The notes beneath the pieces were generated by a model that saw only the letters and a program-made list of their open reading frames with translations, made no database searches and was not told the DNA's origin. DNA of 7,138 bases from Hyphomicrobiaceae bacterium UBA4460 (GTDB lineage: Bacteria > Pseudomonadota > Alphaproteobacteria > Rhizobiales > Methyloligellaceae), in contig DGOS01000071.1 of the NCBI GenBank assembly GCA_002390155.1, positions 1 through 7,138 of the forward strand, in the 5' to 3' direction. This document shows, one piece after another, positions 5,509 through 7,138 of this stretch (positions are counted from its first letter, which is position 1; every line of letters starts with the position of its first letter). The position numbers were made by a program, and so were the translations under genes.

Positions 5509-6126
5509 TCAACGCCCCGGAACGAGGTCGAGAACCTCCTCCGTGGACAGCATGCGGCAATAACCTGCGAAGCATTGAAGCGCTGCCGCATGTCGCGCTT
5601 CGGTCTCCGATGCGCAGGCATCGTGTACGCAGGTCATGAAGTAGCCGCGGTCGGCGCCGTCCTTCACGGCGTGATCGATGCATTGATCCGTAAGGTATCC
5701 GGTGACGAACACATCCTCGATGCCCATGTTGCGCAGAAGGTAGTCGAGGTTTGTCGAGTTGAACACCGACGAAGATGTCTTGGGCAAGACAATCTCGTCC
5801 GGCAGCGGCGCGAGTTCAGGAACCACCTGCGCTTCGTGAGAGCCCTTGGCAAAACCCATATTGGAGAGCTTGTAGTCGAGGCTGCGGTCGCGTCCGTCCG
5901 CCGTGAGGCTTTCGATCACCGTGTAGATCACCTCAAGGTGAGCGCCGCGGAACGCCTCGACGAGCGAGCCGATATTCGGGATCACGCGCAACGCCGTGGC
6001 CTTGTAAAGCTCTGGACGGTTCTCGGCCTCGAGTGGCCCGCACGTGCCGTTCTGCACGTCAATGATCAGCAGGGCTGTGCGGCCCTTGGCGATCGGACGG
6101 TCGCGCGTAATGGAGAGCGTGGTCAT
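5509..6126 (-). CDS. Isochorismatase-family cysteine hydrolase
   Basis: The 205-residue product is a cytosolic cysteine hydrolase of the isochorismatase-like fold. The catalytic triad is visible as D23 ('ALLIIDVQN'), K116 ('VLPKTSSSVF') and C149 ('TGYLTDQCIDHAV'). The segment 'NLDYLLRNMGIEDVFVTGYLTDQC' (split over 126-149) is typical, and 'SSSVFNST' follows the catalytic lysine. Members cleave small amides or vinyl ethers (nicotinamide, N-carbamoyl compounds, biuret, ureidoacrylate, isochorismate), and the substrate cannot be read from the sequence. I prefer the ATG at 6124-6126, where the family match starts, although no clear ribosome site precedes it. A TTG at 6181-6183 would add 19 unconserved residues. 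It is divergent from the NTF2-like gene and ends one base from the lipoprotein stop. Confidence 0.9.
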   Translation of the reverse strand: MTTLSITRDRPIAKGRTALLIIDVQNGTCGPLEAENRPELYKATALRVIPNIGSLVEAFRGAHLEVIYTVIESLTADGRDRSLDYKLSNMGFAKGSHEAQVVPELAPLPDEIVLPKTSSSVFNSTNLDYLLRNMGIEDVFVTGYLTDQCIDHAVKDGADRGYFMTCVHDACASETEARHAAALQCFAGYCRMLSTEEVLDLVPGR

Positions 6127-6209
6127 GCTGGCGCTGGCTTGTTGTGCTATCGCGGCGGACGGAGTGAAATGGCTGCTCGACAAATGATCGTAAGGCGGAG
6201 GACGTTAGC

Positions 6210-6653
6210 ATGCGAGGGCTTCTGATCGCGGTTTCCCTTCTGATCTGTGCCAGCGTGGGTGCGTGCGCCCAAGACAGCGATGTTGCGACCATCGAAGCGG
6301 TTGACGACGTCGTGGGCAGGCTGGACGAGGCCTTCGAGGCGCAAGATGCGGCAACCATCAAGTCCTTGATGACGCCCGGTCATTTGGCGGTGACGCCCTT
6401 CTACGACACGCCGCAATCGGTCGACGAGCTGCTCGCCACGCTGGCCGACTACAAGATCAAGCAGACAGAACTCAGCGAGCCGACGGTCACACTGCTCGGA
6501 CCCAGCAGCGCCATGCGCACTTTGACCGCGAAGCTTGAAGGGACATTCGCGGACAAGCCGATTTCTGAGAACGTGTTCATCACCGCGATTGTGGTCAAGC
6601 AGGGCGGCAAATGGCGCGAGAGGCTCTACCAGGTGACGCGCCTTGCGCCCTAA
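6210..6653 (+). CDS. Exported NTF2/SnoaL-like (DUF4440-type) protein
   Basis: The 147-residue product has an N-terminal signal (residues 1-20, core LLIAVSLLICASVGA) with likely cleavage at ACA|QDS. C19 in 'VGAC' is a weak lipobox, so a lipoprotein cannot be excluded. The remainder fits an NTF2-like cone fold: an alpha-helical start 'VDDVVGRLDEAFEAQDAATIKSLM' (split over 31-54), a middle 'SVDELLATLADYKI', and C-terminal strands 'MRTLTAKLEGTF' and 'ENVFITAIVVKQGGKWRERLYQVTRL' in pieces over 100-145. The GGKW turn before the last strand is characteristic. Such proteins bind small ligands or act as scaffolds; no catalytic residues can be assigned. GGAGGA at 6197-6202 lies seven bases from the ATG. 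The stop overlaps the cupin start by 11 bases, so translation is probably coupled. Confidence 0.8.
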   Translation: MRGLLIAVSLLICASVGACAQDSDVATIEAVDDVVGRLDEAFEAQDAATIKSLMTPGHLAVTPFYDTPQSVDELLATLADYKIKQTELSEPTVTLLGPSSAMRTLTAKLEGTFADKPISENVFITAIVVKQGGKWRERLYQVTRLAP

Positions 6654-7011
6654 GCCCGACGCTTCGGTCCGGGCGGGAAGCCTCGGTGACGGCCTGCCCG
6701 GCGGGCCGCAAGCCAAGGAGGCGGTCGATCTCCTGGCCGAAAGTTCCGGCATGCGGGTCGAGCGTATTGTCTCCACAGGGCAAGTGACCCCGGAAGATCA
6801 ATGGTACGATCAGGCCTGGGATGAATACGTGCTCCTCGTGGCGGGCGCGGCGCGCTTGCGTATCGAGGGCGAGGAGGAGGACCGCGCGATGCAGGCCGGA
6901 GACTGGATCATGCTTCCCGCCCATTGCCGCCACCGGGTGACGTGGACGCAAAAAGACCCGCCCACTGTCTGGCTAGCCATTCACTACGACACCGCAAAAT
7001 CACAAGCGTAA
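6643..7011 (+). CDS. Small single-domain cupin protein
   Basis: The 122-residue product resembles small cupins with the segments 'ERIVSTGQVTPEDQWYDQ' (40-57), 'DEYVLLVAGAARLRIEGE' (60-77), 'MQAGDWIMLPAHCRHRVTWT' (83-102) and 'PTVWLAIHYD' (107-116). G86, P92, H94 and H97 form cupin motif 2. In motif 1 the usual His-x-His is replaced by WYDQ plus E61, which from memory is normal in this subfamily. The likely start is TTG at 6643: AGGTGA at 6631-6636 lies six bases upstream, a TGA just before closes the frame, and the only in-frame ATG would delete the N-terminal part including 'GSLGDGLPGG'. The TTG lies inside the end of the NTF2-like gene (11-base overlap), suggesting translational coupling. 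Ligand and reaction are unknown; the protein is cytosolic. Confidence 0.86.
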   Translation: MRPKPDASVRAGSLGDGLPGGPQAKEAVDLLAESSGMRVERIVSTGQVTPEDQWYDQAWDEYVLLVAGAARLRIEGEEEDRAMQAGDWIMLPAHCRHRVTWTQKDPPTVWLAIHYDTAKSQA

Positions 7012-7020
7012 AAGGAGGAT
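7012..7020 (+). promoter_or_regulatory. Near-ideal ribosome binding site AAGGAGGAT
   Basis: The sequence is the full anti-16S complement core, with GGAGG ending five bases before the ATG at 7024. It begins at the cupin stop codon and fixes the start of the last gene in the window. Confidence 0.8.
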
Positions 7021-7023
7021 CCC

Positions 7024-7138
7024 ATGCAGACCACTTGGATGCCGCATACGCAAGAGGGCGAAATTCATGACCGCGCCGATCTGCCGGAAAGCGTCTTCGC
7101 CTTTCCCGTGCAGCGCAGAGAACCGCTGACAGATGCCG
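7024..7138 (+). CDS. Start of a small DUF6582-like protein (3' end outside window)
   Basis: The frame is open from the ATG at 7024 to the window end (38 residues plus one base). The visible segments 'TWMPHTQEGEIHDRADLPES' and 'VFAFPVQRREPLTDA' match, from memory, the beginning of a conserved short protein family in which 'DLPxSxFAFPxxRKEPLTDA' precedes a 'VRNAIARFDQV'-type helix; I believe this is DUF6582. Function is unknown and the remainder cannot be seen. There is no signal peptide. It follows the cupin by 12 bases and has an excellent ribosome site, so it should be part of the same operon. Confidence 0.72.
   Translation, partial: MQTTWMPHTQEGEIHDRADLPESVFAFPVQRREPLTDA

Noticed and set aside
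5575..6225. Plus-strand open frame of 216 codons
   Set aside because: It is antisense to the cysteine hydrolase, which has a complete D-K-C triad.

Overview
The window is dense, GC-rich bacterial chromosome of proteobacterial type. An alphaproteobacterium, plausibly of the order Hyphomicrobiales (Rhizobiales), fits best. This is inferred from protein styles (a DUF3300/DUF2950 pair, a single-repeat GLG1-like Cys-rich secreted protein, a standalone MEKHLA protein, a FluG-like glutamine-synthetase homologue) and cannot be proven from sequence alone. No RNA genes, insertion sequences, phage genes or CRISPR arrays are visible, and no gene-free stretch exceeds about 165 bases.

Layout from the left. 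Bases 1-714 are the 3' end of a DUF3300 gene whose start lies outside the window; its tail is very basic, repetitive and low in complexity. The secreted, acidic DUF2950 protein (748-1674) follows in the same orientation, a pairing known from many bacteria. A 165-base spacer precedes a small exported four-cysteine protein (1840-2106), which converges with a MEKHLA/PAS-like protein (2110-2559, minus). Diverging from that, across a 75-base region with a 10-bp palindrome and two direct repeats, are an aldo/keto reductase (2635-3516) and a glutamine-synthetase-like ligase (3598-4863). A hairpin (4871-4899) then separates these from a lipoprotein with a duplicated six-cysteine module (4956-5507). 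The lipoprotein converges, with one base to spare, on an isochorismatase-type cysteine hydrolase (5509-6126, minus). Divergent from the hydrolase is a tight plus-strand cluster: an exported NTF2/SnoaL-like protein (6210-6653), a cupin overlapping it by 11 bases (6643-7011), and the start of a small DUF6582-like gene (7024 to the window end).

How the genes may work together. The DUF3300/DUF2950 pair probably acts outside the cytoplasm; its function is unknown. The reductase, ligase and hydrolase could handle a small nitrogen compound or aldehyde, but they are not in one transcription unit and no substrate can be named. Four products carry export signals: DUF2950, the four-Cys protein, the lipoprotein and the NTF2-like protein.

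The points most worth following are the polycationic DUF3300 tail beside an acidic partner, the unrecognised duplicated Cys module in the lipoprotein, and the apparent loss of both ammonium-site acidic residues in the glutamine-synthetase homologue. I see no clear new defence or mobile system.
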